Assembly: GCA_036525795.1 (NCBI GenBank)
Contig: DATCZS010000057.1
Location: forward strand, 1-52,395
DNA from: DATCZS01 sp036525795
Lineage (GTDB): Bacteria; Actinomycetota; Acidimicrobiia; Spongiisociales; ZC4RG35
Length of the DNA stretch: 52,395 bases
Direction: 5' to 3'
Shown: positions 6,766-13,649 of the stretch, one piece after another
How positions within the stretch are numbered: position 1 is the first letter of the stretch
Layout of the letters: each line of letters starts with the position of its first letter
Program-made: the position numbers and the translations under genes
Notes under the pieces: generated by a model
The model's database searches: none
Told to the model about the DNA's origin: nothing
Seen by the model: only the letters and a program-made list of their open reading frames with translations

Positions 6766-8319
6766 ATGAAGATGCTCGTTCTTCTCGAACTGGCGTTTCT
6801 CTTCGGCTCGATCCCTTCAGTGCGCATCGTCGAACGCATATGGTCGACCGATTTGAGCACCGTGGGAACGGGCAACGCCGGAGCAGGAAACGCCACCAGG
6901 TCGGTGGGTGCGGTGGCCGGCGTCTCACTGGCCGTGCTCGATGGTCTGAAAGGCCTGCTCCCTGTGTTGGCAGCGAGCTGGTTCGAACTCTCGGCCATGT
7001 CGATGGCTGCGATAGGTCTGGCGGCGGTTGCGGGCAACAACTGGCCGGTGTGGAGAAAGGATCGGGGTGGCCGAGGACTCGCAACCTCCGTCGGAGTCGT
7101 ACTGGCGGCGTCCCCCGGACTGATCCTGTGGCCGGCACTGTGGTCCGCCGCCGGATGGAGGATCGGCGGGGCGCTCGGTGGCTTCGTCGGCTGGGGTCTG
7201 CTCCCCGTCTATGTGGCGCTCGTGGATCCCTCGACGGCGAACATCGTGTTGGCTGCGGGCCTGGCGGTGTTCATGGTCACGAGGCGTGCACAGGGCAATG
7301 CCGGCTTTGCCGCCAAGGGTCTCGTCGAGCGCCTGGTGTTCGACGTCGATGGGCGCGCGAGGAGACGCCCAACCCGGCCGCTCGCTCACAGTGGCCCCGG
7401 TGGCTGGGCGGCAGCGCTGTTGCTGGTCGGCCTCCCGGGCTATGCGCTCGCAACGATGTCGCTCTCCACGGAGGTACGGATCGGTGCATGGGGGCTCGTG
7501 CTACTCGGCGGGGCGGCACTGACAGAGGTGGCGGCCAAGTTTGCCTTCGGCGAGCTCTTCAGAGAGGGCACCGTCCGCTCGGGTGTTCCCGTCTCGCGGC
7601 TCGGCGCCTTCCGGGCTGCGCTGGTGGGCACCGGCGTCGCCCGGCTCATCCCGGTGGGAGGTGCCATCACGCCCGTCGCCATGGCCTGGTCGGTCCGCGG
7701 TGAGCGTGAGGGCACATCCGGAGCGGCCATACGGGCCACGGTTCTCAACTACGGCGCCCTTCTGGGGGCGACGGGAATCGGACTCCTATGGGCAGCGATC
7801 AGTCAGCCACCGACCCGCGCTCCGGGCACCATCGTGGCCGTGGGAGTGCTTCTGTTCGTCGGAGGGTTGGCGGTGGTCGGGTTCGGCGGGCGGTTGCGTC
7901 GGCTCCTTCGACTCGTCCCCGCACGGTTTCGTGCCCGCGTCGAGCCGATGCTCATCGACTGCGATCTGACCGCCCGGGCCTGGTCGCTCCTGGCTGCCCG
8001 GGTGGTTCTCGAGGCGGCCACACTCGGCCTCACGTTGCGTGCGTTCGGCAGCCCGCTTCCGCCGTCCCAGGTGGTGGCGGCCTTTGGTGGGTCGCAGCTG
8101 GCCGGAGGCCTGCCCGGGGCGCCGGGCGGGCTCGGTGTGACCGAAACCGGTCTCGTCGGCTTCCTGGTCCTCTTCGGCATCCCGGTCGCCGCCGCCGCCG
8201 CGCCTGTGTTCGCCTTCCGAATGATCTCCTACTGGCTCCCGGCGCTCGGAGGCGTGGCTGCAGGCGGAAGCGTGTATCTGCGCACGCACTCCAAAGTCGA
8301 CAGCCGACCGGCTACCTAG
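6766..8319 (+). CDS. Fusion of PlsY-like acyltransferase and YbhN/LPG-synthase-type membrane domain
   Basis: 517 residues, membrane. Residues 1-200 resemble PlsY, the acyl-phosphate:glycerol-3-phosphate acyltransferase: FGSIPS in place of GSIP, GTGNAGAGNATRSVG for the GSGN-x-GATN loop, LDGLKG for D-x-x-KG, and GNNWPVWRKDRGGRGLATS for the GH-x-FPVF-x-x-F-x-GGKG loop. Note N in place of the usual H in that last loop. Residues 220-517 are a multi-helix UPF0104/YbhN domain, the membrane part of lysylphosphatidylglycerol synthase, with LIPVGGAITPVAMAW and GLPGAPGGLGVTETGL. A role in phospholipid synthesis or flipping is likely. Confidence 0.8.
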   Translation: MKMLVLLELAFLFGSIPSVRIVERIWSTDLSTVGTGNAGAGNATRSVGAVAGVSLAVLDGLKGLLPVLAASWFELSAMSMAAIGLAAVAGNNWPVWRKDRGGRGLATSVGVVLAASPGLILWPALWSAAGWRIGGALGGFVGWGLLPVYVALVDPSTANIVLAAGLAVFMVTRRAQGNAGFAAKGLVERLVFDVDGRARRRPTRPLAHSGPGGWAAALLLVGLPGYALATMSLSTEVRIGAWGLVLLGGAALTEVAAKFAFGELFREGTVRSGVPVSRLGAFRAALVGTGVARLIPVGGAITPVAMAWSVRGEREGTSGAAIRATVLNYGALLGATGIGLLWAAISQPPTRAPGTIVAVGVLLFVGGLAVVGFGGRLRRLLRLVPARFRARVEPMLIDCDLTARAWSLLAARVVLEAATLGLTLRAFGSPLPPSQVVAAFGGSQLAGGLPGAPGGLGVTETGLVGFLVLFGIPVAAAAAPVFAFRMISYWLPALGGVAAGGSVYLRTHSKVDSRPAT

Positions 8320-8468
8320 GTCATCGTCTCCTCCCTCGAGGAGCGTGACGACGACGGTGCAGGTTCGAAGCCTCCCTTCCATCGGGTCGCCCCTCTGGGT
8401 GAGGGCTCATGGCGGAAGAACCAGGAGGGAACTGCGGGGTGTGTTCCGCCCCGGCGCAGGAGCGGTGA

Positions 8469-9296
8469 TCATCCGAGTATCTCGACGGCGTCCGATATGG
8501 CACGGATCAACCCGAAGACGGCTGCTCCGGTGACGCCGGTCAGGCCGAAGACGACCGTCACCGTCCACAGCCGACTCCGATGCACGGTGTTCCACCACGA
8601 GATGGCGGTCCCGACCGCGGCAATGACAACGAACGTGGAGGCAACGATGGGCGGGTCGCAGTCGCATGCCTCCCTGTTGAACAGCAGGAATGGCGTCGCC
8701 AGGCCGCCTGCACCGACGCCGGCGAGCGCAAGGAGGGTGTAGGCCCATCGCGCCGAACCCTCAGAGGCAGGCAGACGCCGGTCCACGACTCCGAACATCC
8801 AGTCCATGACGAGACCAAACACGACGAACAGGGCGACGATCATCGCCACCACCAGCGCCTGATTTCCGAGGATGCGAAAGTCGATGTTGTCCGGGTTCAT
8901 CACGTCAGAGGTTGCGCTGCCCACGGCGAAGAGCATCAGGCCGTAGGCGACGCCTCGCCACCGGCCGGTCCACGCCAACCACGGGCGAAAGACCAGGTAC
9001 AGGACTGCTCCTGTGATCCCCACGAATGTGCCGACGAAGATGATCAAACCCAAAGACCCGCCGGCGGTGATCTGCCCCACGGTGAAGCCCGCTTCGGTGG
9101 TGCGACCCTGGGCTGTGTCGGCGGCGGCTGCCCCGGCGATACGCATGAACACGCGGCCACCGACACCGCCCACCAGAAGCCCGGTGACCACACCGGCCAG
9201 TCCCGCCGCAACGATGTGCCGGGCCAACCCGAACAGGGAACCGAACGGTGAGATTGCCGCATCACGGACGGAGGTCGTCATCCTCGACAACATCAT
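8469..9296 (-). CDS. Hypothetical multi-pass membrane protein
   Basis: 275 residues with about seven membrane helices. The first (about 26-48) is rich in Gly and Val, and a Thr/Gly-rich loop follows (AADTAQGRTTEAGFTVGQ). There is a cysteine pair in EACDCDPP in the late loop before the last two helices. Two ATGs stand side by side (9296 and 9293); GGGAGG ends about three bases before the first, so the second is equally likely. I do not recognise a family. It converges with the PlsY-YbhN gene across 150 bases that include a small CTCCTC/GAGGAG hairpin at 8328-8343. Confidence 0.65.
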   Translation of the reverse strand: MMLSRMTTSVRDAAISPFGSLFGLARHIVAAGLAGVVTGLLVGGVGGRVFMRIAGAAAADTAQGRTTEAGFTVGQITAGGSLGLIIFVGTFVGITGAVLYLVFRPWLAWTGRWRGVAYGLMLFAVGSATSDVMNPDNIDFRILGNQALVVAMIVALFVVFGLVMDWMFGVVDRRLPASEGSARWAYTLLALAGVGAGGLATPFLLFNREACDCDPPIVASTFVVIAAVGTAISWWNTVHRSRLWTVTVVFGLTGVTGAAVFGLIRAISDAVEILG

Positions 9297-9498
9297 GGCC
9301 CTCCCTCACCTGCGAGGTCAGAGCAAGTTATCAAGGCAATCCGGGTCGATGGGGGACCGCACGGGGGTTTCTTGATCGGAGTGTCATGCTGCGATTGCCG
9401 ACCCACCTGCAGTTTCTTGACCGGCACGTGGTCGGAGTCCGGCACGTGCGGTCGGGATCGCGCTGGGCCGGCCCGGGCCTCCCCTTCGTCGGGGACGT

Positions 9499-9740
9499 TC
9501 AGCCCTTCAGGAGTCTCGTCAGGTCCGCTGTCAGGACGGCGGGGTCGACGTCGTGGGGATAAATGACTCGAAGGTGGCCATCGGGGTCGATGGCCACCAG
9601 CGTGCCGGACAGATGTCCGGGCAATGGCTGTATCCGAGGAAGACCGGGGGAGCACCTGGGTCGGCTCGAAGACGGCGAACGCCATCACCGCTGCGCCCAG
9701 TCAGCCGATGATCGCCGCACGCCGCATCCAGACCGGCATC
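9499..9740 (-). pseudogene. Decayed SCO1/SenC copper chaperone
   Basis: Three pieces of one SCO protein survive in three frames. MRRAAIIG with an immediate stop, then LGAAVMAFAVFEPTQ, is the membrane anchor. VFLGYSHCPDICP is the copper-binding motif (GY-x-x-CPD-x-CP). GTLVAIDPDGHLRVIYP followed by VLTADLTRLLKG and a stop at 9499-9501 is the typical C-terminus. The roughly 60 residues before the copper motif and 90-100 after it are deleted. The location, about 600 bases from the ba3 oxidase operon, fits a chaperone for the CuA site. A working copy must be elsewhere if still needed. Confidence 0.75.
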
Positions 9741-9766
9741 CGGATGTCAATAGACTCGCCCGGCTC

Positions 9767-10162
9767 ATGCGACTCATCGCCATCGTTCCCCTCGCGCTCG
9801 CCGTCGCCGCCTGCAGCCTGCCCGGCTCCCAGGTGGACGACGGGCCCGGCATCGTCGGCACCTACGTCGTCAATGGGGTGGACCCTCTCGGCGTCGAGTA
9901 TTCCGGCACGGTCGTGATCAGCGAAGGAGACGCCGTCTCCGAGTTCGTCATGACCTGGCTGGTCACCGGGGCCATCCACGAGGGGACCGGAATCCTGGTC
10001 GGCGAAGAGCTGCGGGTCGAGTGGGTCACGGTTCAGGGGCCGCGCGGCGACAGCACCGGCGCCGCCGTGTACACCCTCGGCGAGGATGGAACCCTCGTCG
10101 GTACTCGCACCGTCGACGGGCTCGAAGGTGCCGGGACCGAAGAGATCTTCCCTTCCGGTTGA
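9767..10162 (+). CDS. Hypothetical lipoprotein
   Basis: 131 residues from ATG 9767; a longer frame upstream is not protein-like because it overlaps the SCO1 remnant. MRLIAIVPLALAVAACSLPG is a clear lipoprotein signal with lipobox VAAC. The mature part begins GIVGTYVVNGVDPLGVEYSG and continues with repeated short strands (GTVVIS, FVMTWLVTG, EGTGILVGEELRVEW). That Y-x-V-x-G / Y-x-G-x-V-x-I pattern occurs in small secreted beta-barrel proteins. No enzyme residues are seen. Function unknown. Confidence 0.7.
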   Translation: MRLIAIVPLALAVAACSLPGSQVDDGPGIVGTYVVNGVDPLGVEYSGTVVISEGDAVSEFVMTWLVTGAIHEGTGILVGEELRVEWVTVQGPRGDSTGAAVYTLGEDGTLVGTRTVDGLEGAGTEEIFPSG

Positions 10163-10348
10163 TCCGGTCGTCATTGCGGGCGCTCCAGATGGGGCACACG
10201 CGCATCGACCGCGGCGCCGGAGGGTACGGCGGCCGAGACAGAAGGCATTCGGATGTCGACGGTGGACTCACGCCGGGGTCCATGCCGGCTTCCGGAGCCG
10301 TTGCCTGTGACTCAGGACAGGCGATCGCCCCGGACCGGCGCCTCTACT

Positions 10349-12013
10349 TCACGGCGTGAATCCGGGAGCGTTGAGCTCCATGTTGACGATCTGGTCGAAC
10401 AGCTGGGGACCGTAGGCGACGATGATCAGCACCGCGGCGACGATCAACCACGGCTTGAATCGATCCAACCACAGCGGGGTCAGTTGGGGATCACGGATCG
10501 ACTCGGCGATCGGCACCGTCGGAACGTCCTCGGGCGCCGCCTTTGGTCCCATGACCGTCCGCAGCATCACCCAGGCGTACATGAGGACCGACACCAACAG
10601 GATCGCCCCGCCGATGCTCGTGCGGAGCAGGTGTCCGCTCCACTCCTCGGGAACGTACGGAGCGGAGCCGAGTGGCGTGCGCCGGGGAGCGCCGAGCAGA
10701 CCGAGCATGTGCATCGCGTTCGAGAAGATGATCATGCCGACGAACCACGTCCATGCCTGGATCACCGCCAGGCGCGGTTTGTAGAGCTGCTTCCCGGTCA
10801 CGTATGGCACGAGCCAGAACGAGATCCCCATGAACGAGAGCGTCACCGCCGTGGCCACGGTGAGGTGGAAATGACCGGGCACCCATGTGGTGTTGTGGAT
10901 GATCAGGTTCAGGCTGTAGCTGGCGTTGGTGAGTCCACCGATGCCTCCGAACAAGAACAGGATTCCGGCCAGCAATTGAGCCGTGACCGAGGGGTCTCTC
11001 CAGGGAAGGGCCCGGATCCATCCGACCAGACCGGTTCCTCCGTTCTTGCGGCCGGCGTACTCCAGCGAGGCGATCACGGTGAACGCCGTCAGCATCGACG
11101 GGAAGAACACCGAGTACGTGAGAGCGGCATGGAGGATCTTCCACACCTGCGGTACGCCGGGATCCGCGAACTGGTGGTGGAATCCGACGGGGACCGACAC
11201 GATGAGGAACAGCCAGAACGCCAACCGGGCCAGCGAATCGCTGAAGAGCTTCCCGCCCGCCTGCTTGGGGAGCATGCCGTACCAGGAGATGTACGCCGGC
11301 AGCAGCCAGAAGTACACGAGCGGATGGCCGGTGAACCAGAAGTAGGTCCGAGCCAGCTCCGGGTCGGTGGCATCGATGAGGCCGATCGACCACGGCAGCA
11401 GCATCGTGAGGATCTCGACGGCGACACCGAGCGTGGCGATCTGCCACATCGCCATGTTCAGCACGCCGGCGAAGGCGATGAACGGCGACCGCACCGCCGG
11501 GTTGTCCTTGCGCCACGCCCGGTAGGTGAGGAAGAATCCGTAGCCCTCGATCCACGAACCCACCACCACCAAGGTGAGACCCAGGTAGAAGGCCCAGCTC
11601 GCCTTGAGCGGCGGGTAGAAGGTGTAGAGCACCGTGGCCTGGTCGAGCAGCAGCGGCACAGCCGTCATCACCAGGCCGACCAGCATCGTCCAGTACCCGG
11701 CCCAGTTGAGCCTGGGGTGACTCAGCGGACGGCCCAGTCCCTTGATCGTCGTCAGATTGGTGAACCCGACGATGAAGAAGGTCGTCCAGACGAGGGCGTT
11801 GAGCACGCCGTGCAGCGTCAGGCCCTGGTAGTAGGACTTCAGGACGGGCTCGAGATACTGGTAGAGGTCGAGTCCGCTGAACTCGAACGCCTGCAAGGGG
11901 CCCATGAGCGAACCGATGAAGAGGGCGATCGTCGCCACCAACAGGTGCCAACCGACGAATCGCTTCTCCTCCCGGGTCAGGTCGTAGGTCTCACGCTCGA
12001 TCGAGACGGTCAT
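10349..12013 (-). CDS. cbaA: ba3-type cytochrome c oxidase subunit I
   Basis: 554 residues with 12-13 membrane helices; haem-copper oxygen reductase of the B (ba3) family. Ligands are visible: H68 (LTLHGVLNAL) and H383 for the low-spin haem (H383 within HFH), H230 and the cross-linked Y234 in GHPLVYFWLLPAY, H279-H280 in FHHQFADPG for CuB, and H381 in VPGHFHLTV for haem a3. HPLVYFWLLPAY is characteristic of B-type enzymes; A-type enzymes have HPEVYILILPGFG. It takes electrons from cytochrome c and reduces oxygen while pumping protons. The ATG at 12013 overlaps the subunit II stop by four bases. Symbol by family resemblance. Confidence 0.92.
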   Translation of the reverse strand: MTVSIERETYDLTREEKRFVGWHLLVATIALFIGSLMGPLQAFEFSGLDLYQYLEPVLKSYYQGLTLHGVLNALVWTTFFIVGFTNLTTIKGLGRPLSHPRLNWAGYWTMLVGLVMTAVPLLLDQATVLYTFYPPLKASWAFYLGLTLVVVGSWIEGYGFFLTYRAWRKDNPAVRSPFIAFAGVLNMAMWQIATLGVAVEILTMLLPWSIGLIDATDPELARTYFWFTGHPLVYFWLLPAYISWYGMLPKQAGGKLFSDSLARLAFWLFLIVSVPVGFHHQFADPGVPQVWKILHAALTYSVFFPSMLTAFTVIASLEYAGRKNGGTGLVGWIRALPWRDPSVTAQLLAGILFLFGGIGGLTNASYSLNLIIHNTTWVPGHFHLTVATAVTLSFMGISFWLVPYVTGKQLYKPRLAVIQAWTWFVGMIIFSNAMHMLGLLGAPRRTPLGSAPYVPEEWSGHLLRTSIGGAILLVSVLMYAWVMLRTVMGPKAAPEDVPTVPIAESIRDPQLTPLWLDRFKPWLIVAAVLIIVAYGPQLFDQIVNMELNAPGFTP

Positions 12014-12540
12014 GCGTCACCCCCTTCGAACTCCTCGGCGGGGACGACCCGGATGGTGCCGTACATGCCGGCGTGGCCGAGACCGCAGTACTCGGTGCAG
12101 ATGTAGGGGTACTCGCCGATCCGATCGAACGTGAACGACAGCTTCGACACCTGTCCGGGAACGACCTGCATGTTCACGTTGGTGTCGGTGATCTTGAAGC
12201 CGTGCTGGACGTCCTGTGCGGTCACGTAGATCGTGACGCTCGCCCCCTGCGGCAATTCGATCACCGCGGGGTCGAAGCTGAAGGCGCGCGCCACGACGTA
12301 CGCCTCGAATTCGCCGTTGGCGATCTGACGCACACCGGGGGTGGAAAAGGGCCCGCGCTCGGTGATCGTCTGCGGGTCGACGCGTCCTTCGTCGCCCGGC
12401 ACCTGGATGCCGAGGGCGAATCCGGCGACTGTGACGGCGGCGATGAACACGACGAGGAGGGCGATCGAGATGCGCATCCAGTTCTTCTCGTACGGATCGA
12501 TCCCCATGGTCTCCTTCTGCGGAGCCTGCTCGGCGGTCAC
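12010..12540 (-). CDS. cbaB: ba3-type cytochrome c oxidase subunit II
   Basis: 176 residues. One membrane helix (about 20-45, ISIALLVVFIAAVTVAGFAL) anchors a periplasmic cupredoxin domain. The binuclear CuA site is complete: H in DVQHGF, then CTEYCGLGHAGM with two Cys, the Glu, His and Met ligands. It receives electrons from cytochrome c and passes them to subunit I. The GTG start at 12540 overlaps the stop of the small subunit IIa gene (GTGA). A longer frame upstream would run over that gene, so I prefer this start. Confidence 0.9.
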   Translation of the reverse strand: MTAEQAPQKETMGIDPYEKNWMRISIALLVVFIAAVTVAGFALGIQVPGDEGRVDPQTITERGPFSTPGVRQIANGEFEAYVVARAFSFDPAVIELPQGASVTIYVTAQDVQHGFKITDTNVNMQVVPGQVSKLSFTFDRIGEYPYICTEYCGLGHAGMYGTIRVVPAEEFEGGDA

Positions 12541-12698
12541 GTCGTCACCCCGCGCGCGAGGAGGATCACGTACACCGAGCCCCACAGCAGGATGATGGTG
12601 GCCACGAAGAGCGCCAGGAGGAACACGGTCCCGGTCGGTTTGAAGTGCTCCGGTTCGTCGGAAGGCGCGGGGGCAGATGGATCGACGCCCTGGGTCAC
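12537..12698 (-). CDS. ba3 oxidase small subunit IIa
   Basis: 53 residues from a GTG start. The polar N-terminus (VTQGVDPSAPAPSDEPEHFK) leads into PTGTVFLLALFVATIILLWG and ends in YVILLARG. This is the single-helix pattern of subunit IIa of ba3 oxidases: K-P-x-G-x-x near the membrane, W-G in the helix, then L-x-A-R-G. In other B-type oxidases IIa supplies the helix missing from subunit II. The stop overlaps the subunit II start by three bases, so the order is IIa-II-I in one operon. It is easily missed because it is so short. GGGAGAC precedes the start. Confidence 0.8.
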   Translation of the reverse strand: MTQGVDPSAPAPSDEPEHFKPTGTVFLLALFVATIILLWGSVYVILLARGVTT

Positions 12699-12780
12699 GA
12701 CGGTCTCCCTCTCATCTCGTGGTGTGGACTCGTATCGAAGTTGTACGAGTCGTTGCCTGCCGCGGACACAAGTCCCTCAT

Positions 12781-12800
12781 TTCGGGGTCTAAGGTCCCTT
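12781..12800. promoter_or_regulatory. Imperfect palindrome in the divergent oxidase/bc promoter region
   Basis: On the minus strand the core reads GGGACCTTAGACCC, close to but not identical with the DosR/DevR-type operator GGGACTWWAGTCCC of actinobacteria (two mismatches). It lies midway between the ba3 operon (start 12698, minus) and the bc operon (start 12867, plus), where a shared redox or oxygen regulator would bind. The link to a DosR-type regulator is inference. No such regulator is in the window. Confidence 0.25.
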
Positions 12801-12866
12801 TTCTCGACGCATCGTCGAGGGCACGATAGCCACACCTGGCCAGGCCTAGAGGGAGACGATCGGCCG

Positions 12867-13649
12867 ATGAAGGCGACAACGACGCGTCGGCACAGCCGGC
12901 GTTCCTTCTTTGTGTTCGTGCTCTCGATCCTGGTGGGGCTGTTGCTGTCCCCGCTGGCGGCGTCGGCCCAGGAGGACGGGGCCCAGGAAGGCCAGACCCA
13001 GGACGAGTTGGTGACCCTCGGCTTCGAGACGTACTCCACTGTCTGTTCCGGATGCCACCAGGCAGGAGGTGTCGGGATCGTCGGAACCTTCCCGCCCCTG
13101 CTCGGAAATCCGCGTGTCCAGGACGCCGACTACCTCAGGACGACCGTCCTGAACGGCGCGCAGGGCGTGATCGAGGTCGACGGAGTCGAGTACAACGGTG
13201 TGATGCCGCCGTTCCCGACGCTGAGCGACGAACAACTCGACGGTCTGGTCGCATACATCCAGGGCGGATTCCAGCTCCCGGCCGGCGACGGCGACACCGG
13301 CTCGGGGCTCCCGGTGGCCACGGGAGCGCTCCCCGCCCTGTCGCAGATGGCCATCATTGTCGCCTTTGCGATCGCGGTCGCCGCCGTTGGCTTCGTGCTG
13401 GCTCCCCACATCGTCGGGCCGGTGGACCGTCTGACGATGCCCTGGCTCGACGCCTGGCTGCGGGCCGGGATCATCGTGGTGTTCTTCGTGGGGGCGACCG
13501 TCATCATCCCGTCGATGATCATGCAGACCGAGACGGTCACCCGGTTGGCGAGACCGGTCCAGGACGTCATCGGGTCCGGGCTCTGGACGGGTGGCCTCGT
13601 GGGCGGCCTCCTCGCCCTGTGGTACACCCAACGCGAGCAGCGCATATGA
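12867..13649 (+). CDS. Membrane-anchored cytochrome c of the bc complex operon
   Basis: 260 residues. A signal peptide with a basic start (RRHSRRSFF) ends near ASAQ. One haem c motif, CSGCH at residues 60-64, sits in a small class I domain; MPPF near residue 115 is the likely Met ligand. Unusually, the last 100 residues carry three membrane helices (about 150-172, 185-207 and 220-240) rather than one tail anchor. The gene opens a six-gene operon with the flavoprotein, cytochrome b, subunit IV, Rieske and a second cytochrome c; its stop overlaps the next start (ATATGA). Its task is probably to carry electrons from Rieske towards the ba3 oxidase. Confidence 0.85.
   Translation: MKATTTRRHSRRSFFVFVLSILVGLLLSPLAASAQEDGAQEGQTQDELVTLGFETYSTVCSGCHQAGGVGIVGTFPPLLGNPRVQDADYLRTTVLNGAQGVIEVDGVEYNGVMPPFPTLSDEQLDGLVAYIQGGFQLPAGDGDTGSGLPVATGALPALSQMAIIVAFAIAVAAVGFVLAPHIVGPVDRLTMPWLDAWLRAGIIVVFFVGATVIIPSMIMQTETVTRLARPVQDVIGSGLWTGGLVGGLLALWYTQREQRI

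Noticed and set aside
9574..9597. Perfect 10-bp inverted repeat GTGGCCATCG/CGATGGCCAC
   Set aside because: It falls in the surviving SCO1 codons for VAIDPDGH, so it is explained by codons rather than by an operator or terminator.
10253..12106. 617-codon open frame on the plus strand
   Set aside because: Antisense to ba3 subunits I and II, whose motifs are unmistakable; the composition (His, Arg, Gly, Glu in long runs) is that of a GC-rich shadow.
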